Assembly (NCBI GenBank): GCA_051955985.1
Contig: JBQCGD010000157.1
Location: 34,022 to 98,021 of the forward strand
Direction: 5' to 3'
DNA from: DATKPA01 sp051955985
Lineage (GTDB): Bacteria; Planctomycetota; Phycisphaerae; WQYP01
DNA: 64,000 nucleotides
Shown: positions 1-7,495 of the stretch, piece after piece
Numbering within the stretch: position 1 is the stretch's first letter
How the letters are laid out: each line of letters opens with the position of its first letter
The notes under the pieces: generated by a model
What the model saw: the letters and a program-made list of their open reading frames with translations, nothing else
What the model was told of the DNA's origin: nothing
Database searches by the model: none
Position numbers and translations under genes: made by a program

Positions 1-1493
1 TGGGTGCCGTCGGTGAGCACCGTGTTGCAGTAGTCGCAGGCGTTGGAGGCGGTGTTGGAGAGAGGGGCGCCGCAGTTGGGGCAATGCGCGGAGGAGATGG
101 TTTTTTCGGGGTCGGTGCGGGCGGAGGGGCTGCGTTTGAGGATGTACCAGGAGTAGAAGAGGTTGTCGGCGGCCGTTTTCTGCGGGGCGGCGTGGGGGTG
201 GAGGCGATAGAGGATGCCGGACCAGCGGACTTCGACGAGGGCGTGGTCGGATTCGTTGGATTGCGGGTTGCCCGGAGCGAGGGCGAGGGTGGTGACGGAG
301 CCGACGCCGCAGTCGAGATAGACCTGGCGGTTGCCGGCGGCGTCGGCGGGGAACCTGGCGGCGAAGCGTTGGATGAAGGCGGGGATGGCGATTTTGCGCA
401 AGGGGTCGGGGCTGGGGAGGCGGTCGGAGAGGCGGAGTCGCCAGAACATGACCGAGGTGCGGTCTTCGAGATCGGCGGTGGTGAAGTGGGGGTCGCGCTG
501 GAGGAGGTCCTGCAGGCCGGTGGGGCGGGCGGCGGTGGGTTGCCATTCGTCGGCCTGGGTGATTTCGGTGAGGATCCAGTCGTATTGCGGGCTTTTGAGG
601 AGGGCGTTGCAGTGGGGGCAGTTGGCGTTCTGGTTGATGTCGACCTGGGCGCCGCAGTTGGGGCAGTGGCCTTCGATGAGGCCTTGGTTGACGGTCTGGG
701 CCCCGCGCTTGCGGAGGAAGGACCAGTATTCGGTGAAGGGTTCAGTGGTGGGGGAGCCGCCGCGAAGTGTGCCGTCGGGGGTGAGTTCCATGTCGATGGC
801 GGAGGCGCGGATGCGGACGGTGGCGGTGTCGTAGAGGTGGTCGGATTCGACGGAGGCGAGGCGAACGGATTCGACGGAGACGTTTTTCATGAGGTTGCGG
901 TAGCCGAGGAATTTTTGTTCGTCGAACTGGATGGAGAAGCGTTCGAGGATGGCATCGGAGATGAAGGGGCGGACGGGGTCGAGGTTCTGGGTGGACCAGG
1001 CGTTTTGGATGGCGAGGAAGGCGGTTTCGATGCGGGCGTAGAAGCGGGTGGGGTCGAAGGCGGGATCGGTGTTGCGAAGGGATTGGATGGCGTTGGCTTC
1101 GAGGTCGCCCTGGTGGACGGAGGGGATGTTGAGCGCGTCGGCGGGGTCGGGGCGGAGGGTGTCGGCATCGAGGGATTGGAATTCGGTGTAGACGCGGTAA
1201 AGGAAAATGCAGATGACGATGATCACGACGGCGACGCCGATCCAGTCGGTGTTGCCGTTGCCATCGAAGATGAAGAAGCCGCCACCGCTGTGGCCACCGC
1301 CCCAGGAACCGCCACCACCGCTCCAGGAGTGTCCGCCGCCACCGAAGGAGTGGCCGCCGCCGAAGCCGCCGCCGCCGGAGTGGAAATGGCTTCCGCCGCC
1401 GGCGCGGGCGAGGGCGGGGATGGCGCGGGTGAACGCCAGCAGGAAGGCGAGCGAGAGTTTTTGGAGAGTGGTCAAAGAGGTTGGGCCTCGCAT
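1..1493 (-). CDS. Tim44-like zinc-ribbon membrane protein (C-terminus beyond window)
   Basis: The reverse-strand frame is open from an ATG at 1493 to the left edge, so the C-terminus is missing. The first ~30 residues look like a signal sequence (hydrophobic LSLAFLLAF). They are followed by a Gly/Ser/His-rich stretch (about 32-72) and one membrane segment (about 83-99). Residues ~110-265 resemble a Tim44-like soluble domain. A CPNC...CPHC zinc ribbon lies near residues 272-292, and a second (CPNC...CDYC) sits at the window edge. Bacterial Tim44-like proteins with this Gly-rich linker are usually annotated as membrane-associated, possibly in transport or assembly, with no known reaction. It is followed on the same strand by no gene in the window; proB lies 83 bp upstream. 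The domain call comes from pattern recognition; the coding frame itself is clear from composition and motifs. Confidence 0.75.
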   Translation of the reverse strand, partial: MRGPTSLTTLQKLSLAFLLAFTRAIPALARAGGGSHFHSGGGGFGGGHSFGGGGHSWSGGGGSWGGGHSGGGFFIFDGNGNTDWIGVAVVIIVICIFLYRVYTEFQSLDADTLRPDPADALNIPSVHQGDLEANAIQSLRNTDPAFDPTRFYARIETAFLAIQNAWSTQNLDPVRPFISDAILERFSIQFDEQKFLGYRNLMKNVSVESVRLASVESDHLYDTATVRIRASAIDMELTPDGTLRGGSPTTEPFTEYWSFLRKRGAQTVNQGLIEGHCPNCGAQVDINQNANCPHCNALLKSPQYDWILTEITQADEWQPTAARPTGLQDLLQRDPHFTTADLEDRTSVMFWRLRLSDRLPSPDPLRKIAIPAFIQRFAARFPADAAGNRQVYLDCGVGSVTTLALAPGNPQSNESDHALVEVRWSGILYRLHPHAAPQKTAADNLFYSWYILKRSPSARTDPEKTISSAHCPNCGAPLSNTASNACDYCNTVLTDGT

Positions 1494-1576
1494 GGGTTTT
1501 ACGAGTACGCGCGGATGGGGGCGGAATTCCGCAATGGGTGGAGTGGCGCTGCTCCGGAGTTCGACCAGTTGGGGCG

Positions 1577-2701
1577 TTAATCGTGGTCGAGCACGAGGTC
1601 GTTGCGGTGGATGACTTCGTCGTAGTAGGTGTCGGTTTTCAGGAGGCGTGAGAATTCGGAGGATTTGTGGCCGCGGATGAGGTCGACTTCGGCCCTGGCG
1701 TAGTTGGTGAGGCCGCGGGCGATGACGGTGTTGTCGGCGGCGACGATGAGGACGGGGTCGCCGCATTCGAACTGGCCCTCGGTGGCGGTGATGCCGGAGG
1801 CGAGGAGGGATTTGTTGGCGCGGAGGGCCTTGGCGGCGCCGTCGTCGACGATGATGGTGCCTTTGGGTCGGGCGGTGAGGCCGATCCAGCGGGAGCGGGA
1901 GGAGAGTTTCTTACTGGCGGGGAGGATGAGGGTGCCGGTATCGATGCCGTTCATGAGGTCCGTGATGACGTTGGGGCGTTTGCCGTTGGCGATGAGGACG
2001 GGTTCACCGGCGGCTTTGACGGTTCCGGCGGCGACGAGTTTGGAGCCCATGCCGCCGGTGCCGCGGGAGGATTTCTTCTTGTCATCGACGTTGGCGGAGG
2101 CGTCATCGACATCCTGGACGACGGGGATGGTTTTGCCGGTGGAATCGAGGAGGCCATCGACCACGGAGAGGAGGATGAGCAGGTCGGCGCGGAGGAGGTT
2201 GGTCACGTGGGCGGCGATGAGGTCGTTGTCGCCGAAGCGGATCTCGGCGACGGCGACGGAGTCGTTTTCATTGATGATGGGGATGCAGTGGGATTTGTGC
2301 AGGGCGTGGATGCAGTTGCGGAGGTTGAGGTAGCGGCCCTTGGCTTCGAAGTCGCCGCGGGTGATGAGGATCTGGCCGACGTGGAGGTTGTGGGGTTTGA
2401 ACGCTTCTGCGAAGAGGTTCATGAGGATGGACTGGCCGACGGAGGCGGTGGCCTGGAGCATGGGGAGGTCTTTGGGGCGGCTGGCAAGGCCGAGCTGAGT
2501 AATGCCCGCGCCGATCGCGCCGGAGGAGACCATCGTCACCCGGATTTTCTTTTCGACGAGGGCGGCCACCTGCTGGGCGAAGTGGGCGATCAGGGCGGTG
2601 TCGAGGCGGCCGGTGGCATCGGAGAGGGCGTTGGTGCCGATCTTGATGACGACGGATTTGACGCCGGCAAGCAGGGATTTGCGGTCGATGGGGGTCTGCA
2701 T
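1577..2701 (-). CDS. proB: glutamate 5-kinase (ProB)
   Basis: ATP-dependent phosphorylation of L-glutamate to gamma-glutamyl phosphate, the first step of proline synthesis in the cytoplasm. The N-terminal amino-acid-kinase fold shows VVIKIGTNAL (about residues 15-24), VSSGAIGAG, the INENDSVAV substrate loop and GTGGMGSKLVAA. A C-terminal PUA domain follows, seen in the segment around ATEGQFECGDPVLIVAADNT. The 374-residue length matches the PUA-containing form. I chose the ATG at 2701 because the family start motif follows directly; the frame is open further upstream, but those residues do not resemble the family. No proA or proC is adjacent. Confidence 0.95.
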   Translation of the reverse strand: MQTPIDRKSLLAGVKSVVIKIGTNALSDATGRLDTALIAHFAQQVAALVEKKIRVTMVSSGAIGAGITQLGLASRPKDLPMLQATASVGQSILMNLFAEAFKPHNLHVGQILITRGDFEAKGRYLNLRNCIHALHKSHCIPIINENDSVAVAEIRFGDNDLIAAHVTNLLRADLLILLSVVDGLLDSTGKTIPVVQDVDDASANVDDKKKSSRGTGGMGSKLVAAGTVKAAGEPVLIANGKRPNVITDLMNGIDTGTLILPASKKLSSRSRWIGLTARPKGTIIVDDGAAKALRANKSLLASGITATEGQFECGDPVLIVAADNTVIARGLTNYARAEVDLIRGHKSSEFSRLLKTDTYYDEVIHRNDLVLDHD

Positions 2702-2960
2702 AGACGGGATATTTGAAACAGAACTGCACTCAAATACAACCGATGACGGGTATGGAAGGAGATGGATCCAAGGGAGAGGAACGGATTGCATGTCGCACCT
2801 CGACTGTGGCATGGCAATTGTTCAGGTGGATAAGTGCGGTGAGAACGCCACAGGTTGTCGCGGCGTTCAGTGAGTTGCCACAAATTTGGCCGACGTTCCT
2901 TATCAGTCTGGACCGATTGGCCGATGGAATCGTCTAACCATTCCGTCAGGGAAGACTGCC

Positions 2961-3038
2961 ATGGGCAAAGCAGCAATAGCGACCATTATCGGATACGTAG
3001 GCCTCGGGCTCGTGACGATCGGGTGGATTCTTCACTGA
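2961..3038 (+). CDS. possible 25-residue hydrophobic membrane peptide
   Basis: An ATG preceded by an AGGGA-like purine stretch opens a 25-codon frame (MGKAAIATIIGYVGLGLVTI then GWILH) ending in TGA. The peptide is almost entirely one hydrophobic helix with a basic N-terminus and could span a membrane. It overlaps the 3' end of waaA on the opposite strand. I do not recognise a family. It could be chance, since such short frames are common; the only support is its composition and the purine-rich leader. Confidence 0.3.
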   Translation: MGKAAIATIIGYVGLGLVTIGWILH

Positions 3039-4425
3039 GGTTTCCTCGCGGCGTCGGAGTGCTCGTGGAGAGGGAGAGCAATTCGAGGAGGCGCTGGACG
3101 TAGAGGTCGGTGGAGCCGCCCTGGGATTGCAGGACTTTCCGGGATTTCTGCCCCATAAGGCGGGCGGAATCGGGGGATTTGAGCCAATTTTCGATCATTT
3201 TGGTGAGTTCCGGGCCGTCCTTCACTTCGAGGGCGGCTTTTTCGTTTATTAGAAGTTCGACGACTTCGGCGAAGTTCTGGGTGTGGGGGCCGAAGCAGGT
3301 GGGCTTGGCGAGGGCGGCGGCTTCGATCATATCGCTGCCGCCGAGATTGACGAGGGAGCGGCCGACGAAGACGAAGTGGGCGAGGGCGTAGAGTTTTTTG
3401 AGTTCGCCGAGGGTATTTAGAACGAAGATTTCGTTTAGTGCGAGGGAGGAGGGGTCTGGGGACTGGGGTCTGGGGGATGTGTCGGGATGATCGGTGCGGA
3501 GTTTGGGGGTGAGATTGCGGGAGCGGATGGCTTCGATGGTGCCGGGGACGGTTTCGGGTTTTCTTGGGGCGATGGCGAGGCGGAGGGTGGGGTATTTTTC
3601 ACGGAGGGTGAGGTAGGTGTCGAGGAGGGGGACTTCTTCGCCGGGGCCGGTGGAGCCGGCGACGAGGAGTTGGTGGGGGGGGGCAAGGCCGATGGCATGG
3701 GCGAGGGCGTCCTGGCCGGGGAGGGTGTTAGCGAAGGAGGCGTTGTCGTATTTGAGGGTGGGAATGACAATGACCTGATCGGGGGAGGCGCCCAACGCGA
3801 GGAAGCGGTCGGCGATGGTGGGGGTTTGGGCGGCGACCCAGTCGAGCTTGTCGAGCATGCCCGCCATGAGAGGGCGGATGCGGAGGTAGCGGGGGAACGA
3901 TTTTTCCGAGAGGCGGCCGTTGATAATGACGGTGGGGATGCGGCGGGAGTGGGCGATGGTAAGGAACATGGGCCAGGTTTCGAGTTCGACGAGGGCGATG
4001 GCATCCGGGCGGAGGCGGTCGAAGACCGATTCGACGGCGAAGGTGAAATCGAGTGGGAAGCGGAGGGTGGCGATGCGGGGGTTGTGATGGGGGTGCGTTG
4101 GGTCGGGGGGGTAGAGGGTTTCAGCGCGGGCGGTGCCGGTGTCGGTGGTGGTGGAGATGGCGATGAGGAGGTTTGGGTGTGCGGCGAGGAGTTTTTGGAC
4201 GAGGGTCTGGGAGGAGAGGAGTTCGCCGACGCTGACGCAGTGGAGGAGGAGGAGGCGGGCGGTGGGGGGTCGGTGGGGGAAGAGGTCGGGGCCCAGGCCG
4301 AAGCGGGCGGGCCATCCGGAGCGGTATTTGCCGGTGCGGAGGCTTTTGACAACCAGGAAGGGCGCGGCGAAGAGGAGCGCGACGGCGTAAAAGAGGTCGA
4401 TGATGAAACCCATATGGGGAAGCAT
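2986..4425 (-). CDS. waaA: 3-deoxy-D-manno-octulosonic acid transferase (WaaA/KdtA)
   Basis: Transfers Kdo from CMP-Kdo to lipid A precursor at the inner face of the inner membrane (GT30). The N-terminal membrane anchor (about 5-25) is followed by the basic GKYRSGWPARFG segment. Family motifs are present: LLLHCVSVGELLS, LVELETWPMFL, IINGRLSEKSFPRY, LVAGSTGPGEE, VFVGRSLVNLGGSDMIEAAALAKPT and GPHTQNF. At about 479 residues it is slightly longer than usual, partly from a Pro/Ser insertion around residues 316-325 that is encoded by a heptamer repeat. The ATG at 4413 is an alternative start; neither has a clear ribosome-binding site. It implies that this organism makes Kdo-containing lipopolysaccharide. 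Confidence 0.93.
   Translation of the reverse strand: MLPHMGFIIDLFYAVALLFAAPFLVVKSLRTGKYRSGWPARFGLGPDLFPHRPPTARLLLLHCVSVGELLSSQTLVQKLLAAHPNLLIAISTTTDTGTARAETLYPPDPTHPHHNPRIATLRFPLDFTFAVESVFDRLRPDAIALVELETWPMFLTIAHSRRIPTVIINGRLSEKSFPRYLRIRPLMAGMLDKLDWVAAQTPTIADRFLALGASPDQVIVIPTLKYDNASFANTLPGQDALAHAIGLAPPHQLLVAGSTGPGEEVPLLDTYLTLREKYPTLRLAIAPRKPETVPGTIEAIRSRNLTPKLRTDHPDTSPRPQSPDPSSLALNEIFVLNTLGELKKLYALAHFVFVGRSLVNLGGSDMIEAAALAKPTCFGPHTQNFAEVVELLINEKAALEVKDGPELTKMIENWLKSPDSARLMGQKSRKVLQSQGGSTDLYVQRLLELLSLSTSTPTPRGNLSEESTRSSRARGLRIR
3451..3478. repeat. heptamer-period array inside waaA
   Basis: Four consecutive 7-mers read ggggtct, ggggact, ggggtct and gggggat. They are in-frame within waaA and encode a Pro/Ser-rich insertion. 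This is one of five period-7 arrays in the window, each with a different heptamer. Confidence 0.6.
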
Positions 4426-4494
4426 GATAGGGGCAAGTTTGCGGAGGGGAAACCGTTGGATAAAGTGAGCGGAGGTTATTGGCGAGGATGAAAA

Positions 4495-5712
4495 ATGAAT
4501 CGGCGAGAGTTTCTACAGGTGACGGCGGCCGGGGTTTTGGCTGCGACTTTGGGGCGGTTGGCGGAGGGAGAAGAGGCGGGTGTGGGGGCGGGGCTGCGGA
4601 AGATGCCTTACATTCTGGGGGCGGATGTTTCGTGGTTGCTCGAGGATGAGGCTGCCGGGGCGACGTATTGGGATCGGGGGGAGCCGAAAGATTTGCTCAC
4701 GATTTTGAAGAGTTATGGGTTCAATTGGATTCGCGCCCGAATTTTCGTGAATCCGCACGCGCCGGGCGGGTATGCGGCGATGCGGGATCAGGCGTTTTGT
4801 GACCTGGAGCATACGAAGAAGTTTGCCAAACGCATTAAGGCAGCGGGATTGAGCTTTCTGCTGTCGTTTCATTACAGCGACACATGGGCGGATCCGGCGC
4901 ATCAGAAGAAGCCGGCGGCGTGGGCGGAGTTGCCGTTCGAGAAGCTGGTGAGCACGGTGCATGAGTGGTCGGCGGGGGTGCTCAAGGCGCTCAAAGAGAA
5001 TGGGACGCCGCCGGAGATGGTGTCGGTGGGGAATGAGACGACGCCGGGAATGTTGTGGCCGGATGGGCGGGCGACGGATTTTGACAAGTTTGCGGAGCTG
5101 ACGAACGCGGGATGCATGGCGGTGCGGGATTTCGACAAGTCGGTGCTGGTCGCGCTCCACAATGATCGCGGGTGGGACAATGCCGGGGTTCGGTGGTGGG
5201 TGGATAACTTTTTGAAGCGGAAGACCGCGTTCGATGTGCTGGGGCTGTCGTGCTACGAGGAGCATCGGCCAGGGGATTGGAAGCGGAATTTTAACGACCT
5301 GGCGGTGCGTTATCCGGAGTTGTCGCTGGTGGCGATGGAGTATTCGTATCACAAGCGGTACTTGAATGACGCCGTGTTTGGGGCGCCGAATGGGAAGGGG
5401 TTGGGGTCTTTCATTTGGGAGCCGACACGTTGGAAGGAGGCGATTTTTGATCATGAGGGGGTGAATGCGGGGAATGATTTTGGGAACCGGGCGCATTTGC
5501 CGGCGAGCACGTTGCCTGCGATTGGGGCGCCGGATCAGCCGGTGTATCGGCCGGCGAAGGAGCCGGCGGCGGGGAGTGCGACGCGGCCTGCGGGGGGGAC
5601 GACGACGGGTCCGGCGACGCGGCGGCGGTGGTCGCGCGGGGGGAGGTATGAGACGAATTCTTATATTCTGGCGTATCCGGAGATGGCGAAGGCGTATGGG
5701 GAACGGGGGTAA
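4495..5712 (+). CDS. arabinogalactan endo-beta-1,4-galactanase, GH53, Tat-exported
   Basis: Predicted to hydrolyse beta-1,4-galactan side chains of pectin. The N-terminus MNRREFLQ followed by a hydrophobic stretch is a twin-arginine signal, so the enzyme should be exported folded. The GH53 fold is recognisable from GADVSWLLEDE, the arginine-rich WIRARIFVNP strand, SFHYSDTWADP, the acid/base Glu in SVGNETTPGMLW (E181) and the nucleophile Glu in LVAMEYSYHK (E282). After about residue 345 there is a Pro/Ala/Thr-rich segment, then a short tail. A GAGG purine stretch precedes the ATG. It starts 69 bp from the start of divergent waaA. With the pectinesterase at 59.5 kb it fits pectin use. Confidence 0.9.
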   Translation: MNRREFLQVTAAGVLAATLGRLAEGEEAGVGAGLRKMPYILGADVSWLLEDEAAGATYWDRGEPKDLLTILKSYGFNWIRARIFVNPHAPGGYAAMRDQAFCDLEHTKKFAKRIKAAGLSFLLSFHYSDTWADPAHQKKPAAWAELPFEKLVSTVHEWSAGVLKALKENGTPPEMVSVGNETTPGMLWPDGRATDFDKFAELTNAGCMAVRDFDKSVLVALHNDRGWDNAGVRWWVDNFLKRKTAFDVLGLSCYEEHRPGDWKRNFNDLAVRYPELSLVAMEYSYHKRYLNDAVFGAPNGKGLGSFIWEPTRWKEAIFDHEGVNAGNDFGNRAHLPASTLPAIGAPDQPVYRPAKEPAAGSATRPAGGTTTGPATRRRWSRGGRYETNSYILAYPEMAKAYGERG

Positions 5713-5721
5713 TCGTGAACC

Positions 5722-6159
5722 GTGACCACGCGGCGGCGTAATAGTGGTGTGCGGATTACAGCGGCTCATTTAGGTCTTCTGGGGTGCTTGGGCACCCTGT
5801 CGATGGCGCTCCTATGGGTGATGCTGGATGTGTATTTGCATCCGCGGCAGTATGAAACGTTGCGTTTTTCGCCGACGGCGCTTGTGGGCGTGTCGCCGCT
5901 CGGCCCCTGCTTCATTGGGGAGTGCAGGGAAGAGGAATGGAACGGGTTCGAAATTACTTGGGAATGGCGAGTGCCGGGCGGTTGGGAGTCGCGATACGTT
6001 GTTATTCCCTACGCGGCGGCGCTTCCGGTCGCGGGTCTGTCGCCGGGGGCGTATTTGCTGCTGTGGCTTTTAGATAGACGTGCCAGACGCGTGTCCGAAT
6101 TGGGCAATAGCAGCAGTTCGGATCCGCCTCGCTCCGCATCGGCGAGAGACGCCGCCTGA
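5722..6159 (+). CDS. hypothetical membrane protein
   Basis: 145 residues with a GTG start 9 bp after the galactanase stop. A basic N-terminus is followed by a hydrophobic helix (about 13-38), a polar middle containing CFIGECREEEW, and a second hydrophobic stretch (about 96-116) next to basic residues. This suggests two membrane segments with an extracytoplasmic loop. I recognise no family. The last codons and the stop lie inside the dispersed 60-bp repeat at 6125-6187, so the tail (RSASARDAA) may be repeat-derived. The short spacing suggests cotranscription with the galactanase gene. Confidence 0.55.
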   Translation: MTTRRRNSGVRITAAHLGLLGCLGTLSMALLWVMLDVYLHPRQYETLRFSPTALVGVSPLGPCFIGECREEEWNGFEITWEWRVPGGWESRYVVIPYAAALPVAGLSPGAYLLLWLLDRRARRVSELGNSSSSDPPRSASARDAA

Positions 6160-6187
6160 AGCCGGAACTCCGTGCGGCGGGATTGCG
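6125..6187 (+). repeat. dispersed ~60-bp element, copy 1
   Basis: It begins cgcctcgctccgcatcggc and carries the core gacgccgcctgaagccggaa. The copy at 29264-29324 on the other strand matches in about 58 of 63 positions by eye. The core forms a GC hairpin around the TGA (perfect in copy 2, one mismatch here). This copy supplies the stop codon of the gene at 5722-6159. Confidence 0.75.
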
Positions 6188-6252
6188 GATCGCTTTTCTC
6201 GGGGGAGGCAGTCGTTACAATAGCGGCCTCGCTTTGCCGGAGTTTCTCACGA

Positions 6253-6813
6253 ATGTCTCAGGAATGGATAACGCCGATCCCCTCGGCCGTGTTTTTCACG
6301 AAGGGGGTGGGGAAGCACAAGTATCGGCCGCAGTCGCTGGAGCTGGCGATGCGGCACGCGGGGATTGAGAAGTACAACCTGGTGCAGGTATCGGGGATTC
6401 TGCCGGCGCAGTGCAAGATCATCACGGTGCAGCAGGGGATTCGAAGGCTCACGCCGGGGCAGATTGTGTTCGGGAACATGTCGGAGTCGTCGACGGATGA
6501 ACCGAACCGGCTGCTGTGTGCGGGGCTGGGGGTGGCGATGCCGGTGAAGGATCAGTATGGATACATTTCCGAGCATCACGGGTACGGGATGACGGAAGAG
6601 CGGATCGGGGATTTTGTTGAGGACATGGCGGCGACGATGCTGGCGACGACGCTGGGGATCGAGTTCGACCCGGCGAGGAACTACGACGAGCGGAAAGAGA
6701 TTTACCGCATGTCGGGAAACATCGTGCGGACGCGCAACATCGTGCAGACGGCGGAGGGGGACAAGAACGGTCTGTGGACGACGGTGATTGCGGCGGCGGT
6801 GTTTGTGATTTAA
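6253..6813 (+). CDS. pdaD: pyruvoyl-dependent arginine decarboxylase homologue with altered cleavage site
   Basis: 186 residues from the ATG at 6253. The family produces agmatine from arginine for polyamine synthesis. It self-cleaves at a Ser-Ser bond so that the second Ser becomes the pyruvoyl cofactor. Family features seen are AVFFTKGVGKHKYRP, GIEKYNLVQVSGILPAQCKI, GQIVFGNMSESSTDEPNRL, YGYISEHHGYG and a C-terminal TVIAAAVFVI. In the Methanocaldococcus enzyme the cleavage region reads ISSIMPP. Here it reads VSGILPA, so Gly48 replaces the pyruvoyl-forming Ser. It may therefore be uncleaved, process differently, or belong to a subfamily with another role. The family call is strong; activity is uncertain. 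Confidence 0.8.
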   Translation: MSQEWITPIPSAVFFTKGVGKHKYRPQSLELAMRHAGIEKYNLVQVSGILPAQCKIITVQQGIRRLTPGQIVFGNMSESSTDEPNRLLCAGLGVAMPVKDQYGYISEHHGYGMTEERIGDFVEDMAATMLATTLGIEFDPARNYDERKEIYRMSGNIVRTRNIVQTAEGDKNGLWTTVIAAAVFVI

Positions 6814-6855
6814 TTCAGAGTTCAGAATTCAGAAGCGAGAAGCGGGAAGCGGGAT
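6814..6855. repeat. heptamer-period array upstream of fliN
   Basis: Six consecutive 7-mers follow the decarboxylase stop: ttcagag, ttcagaa, ttcagaa, gcgagaa, gcgggaa, gcgggat. The sequence changes from AT-rich to GC-rich heptamers without losing the 7-bp period. Confidence 0.7.
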
Positions 6856-6925
6856 TGGGGGATAACGGGATTGCGAATATTTGGGGGTGATGAGCAAGCG
6901 GGTTTTGCGCCGATAGAGAAGATGT

Positions 6926-7408
6926 ATGTCGTTTTTGGATCAAAGTTCGGTCGATGCGCTCCTGGCGCAGGTGCAGGCGGAAGCGGATGGGGTTGCTGCG
7001 CATGCGGGCGCCGGGGATGCCGGGGCGGTGGGCATGGCGGCGCAGAAGGTCGGCGACGTCGCAGGTCACACCGGCTACGGCATGGGTTCGAGCGCGGCGG
7101 CGCAGGCTGCGGCGGCGGAGGCGGTTGCCAACTTGCCGGACACGCCGGAAGTGCACCGGCTGCTCGCGATCGAGGTGCCGGTGATCGTGCAGCTCGGGGC
7201 GCGGCGGCTGACGGTGGGGGAGGTGATGCGGCTCGGGGTGGGGGCGATCATTGAGTTCAACAAGTCGGCGGAAGAGGAGTTGGACCTGCTGGCGAACAAC
7301 AAGGCGATCGGGCGGGGCCATGCGGTGAAGGTGGGGGAGAATTTCGGGATCAAGATCAGTGTGATCGGCTCGGTGAAAGAGACGATCCGCAAGCTGGGCG
7401 GGGTTTAG
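6926..7408 (+). CDS. fliN: flagellar motor switch protein FliN family
   Basis: 160 residues. The C-terminal half (about 80-160) is a SpoA/FliN domain, with LLAIEVPVIVQLGARRLTVGEVMRLGVGAIIEFNKSAEEELDL as the signature region in overlapping motifs, followed by IGRGHAVKVGENFGIKI. The N-terminal ~75 residues are Ala/Gly-rich and unlike a typical FliN linker. FliN forms the flagellar C-ring or, as a relative, part of a type III secretion sorting platform. No other flagellar or secretion gene is in the window, so this copy is an orphan here. It is flanked on both sides by heptamer arrays. The ATG at 6926 was preferred over the overlapping ATG at 6922, which is out of frame. Confidence 0.85.
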   Translation: MSFLDQSSVDALLAQVQAEADGVAAHAGAGDAGAVGMAAQKVGDVAGHTGYGMGSSAAAQAAAAEAVANLPDTPEVHRLLAIEVPVIVQLGARRLTVGEVMRLGVGAIIEFNKSAEEELDLLANNKAIGRGHAVKVGENFGIKISVIGSVKETIRKLGGV

Positions 7409-7412
7409 GTTC

Positions 7413-7440
7413 AATTCAGAATTCAGAATGCAGAATTCAG
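7413..7440. repeat. heptamer-period array downstream of fliN
   Basis: Four 7-mers (aattcag, aattcag, aatgcag, aattcag) lie 5 bp after the fliN stop. The unit is a shifted form of the ttcagaa unit on the other side of fliN. Confidence 0.75.
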
Positions 7441-7495
7441 AGTGGGCGGATAGGATCATTCTGTGGCGTGAATGCTGCGCGGAATGGAGGTCTCC

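Noticed and set aside
84..1580. Long forward open frame of 498 codons
   Set aside because: It is Gly/Val/Glu/Asp-rich antisense of the Tim44-like gene, which has recognisable signal, membrane and zinc-ribbon features on the reverse strand.
6926..7408. Type III secretion or flagellar cluster
   Set aside because: Only one FliN-family gene is present; no other component lies in the window.
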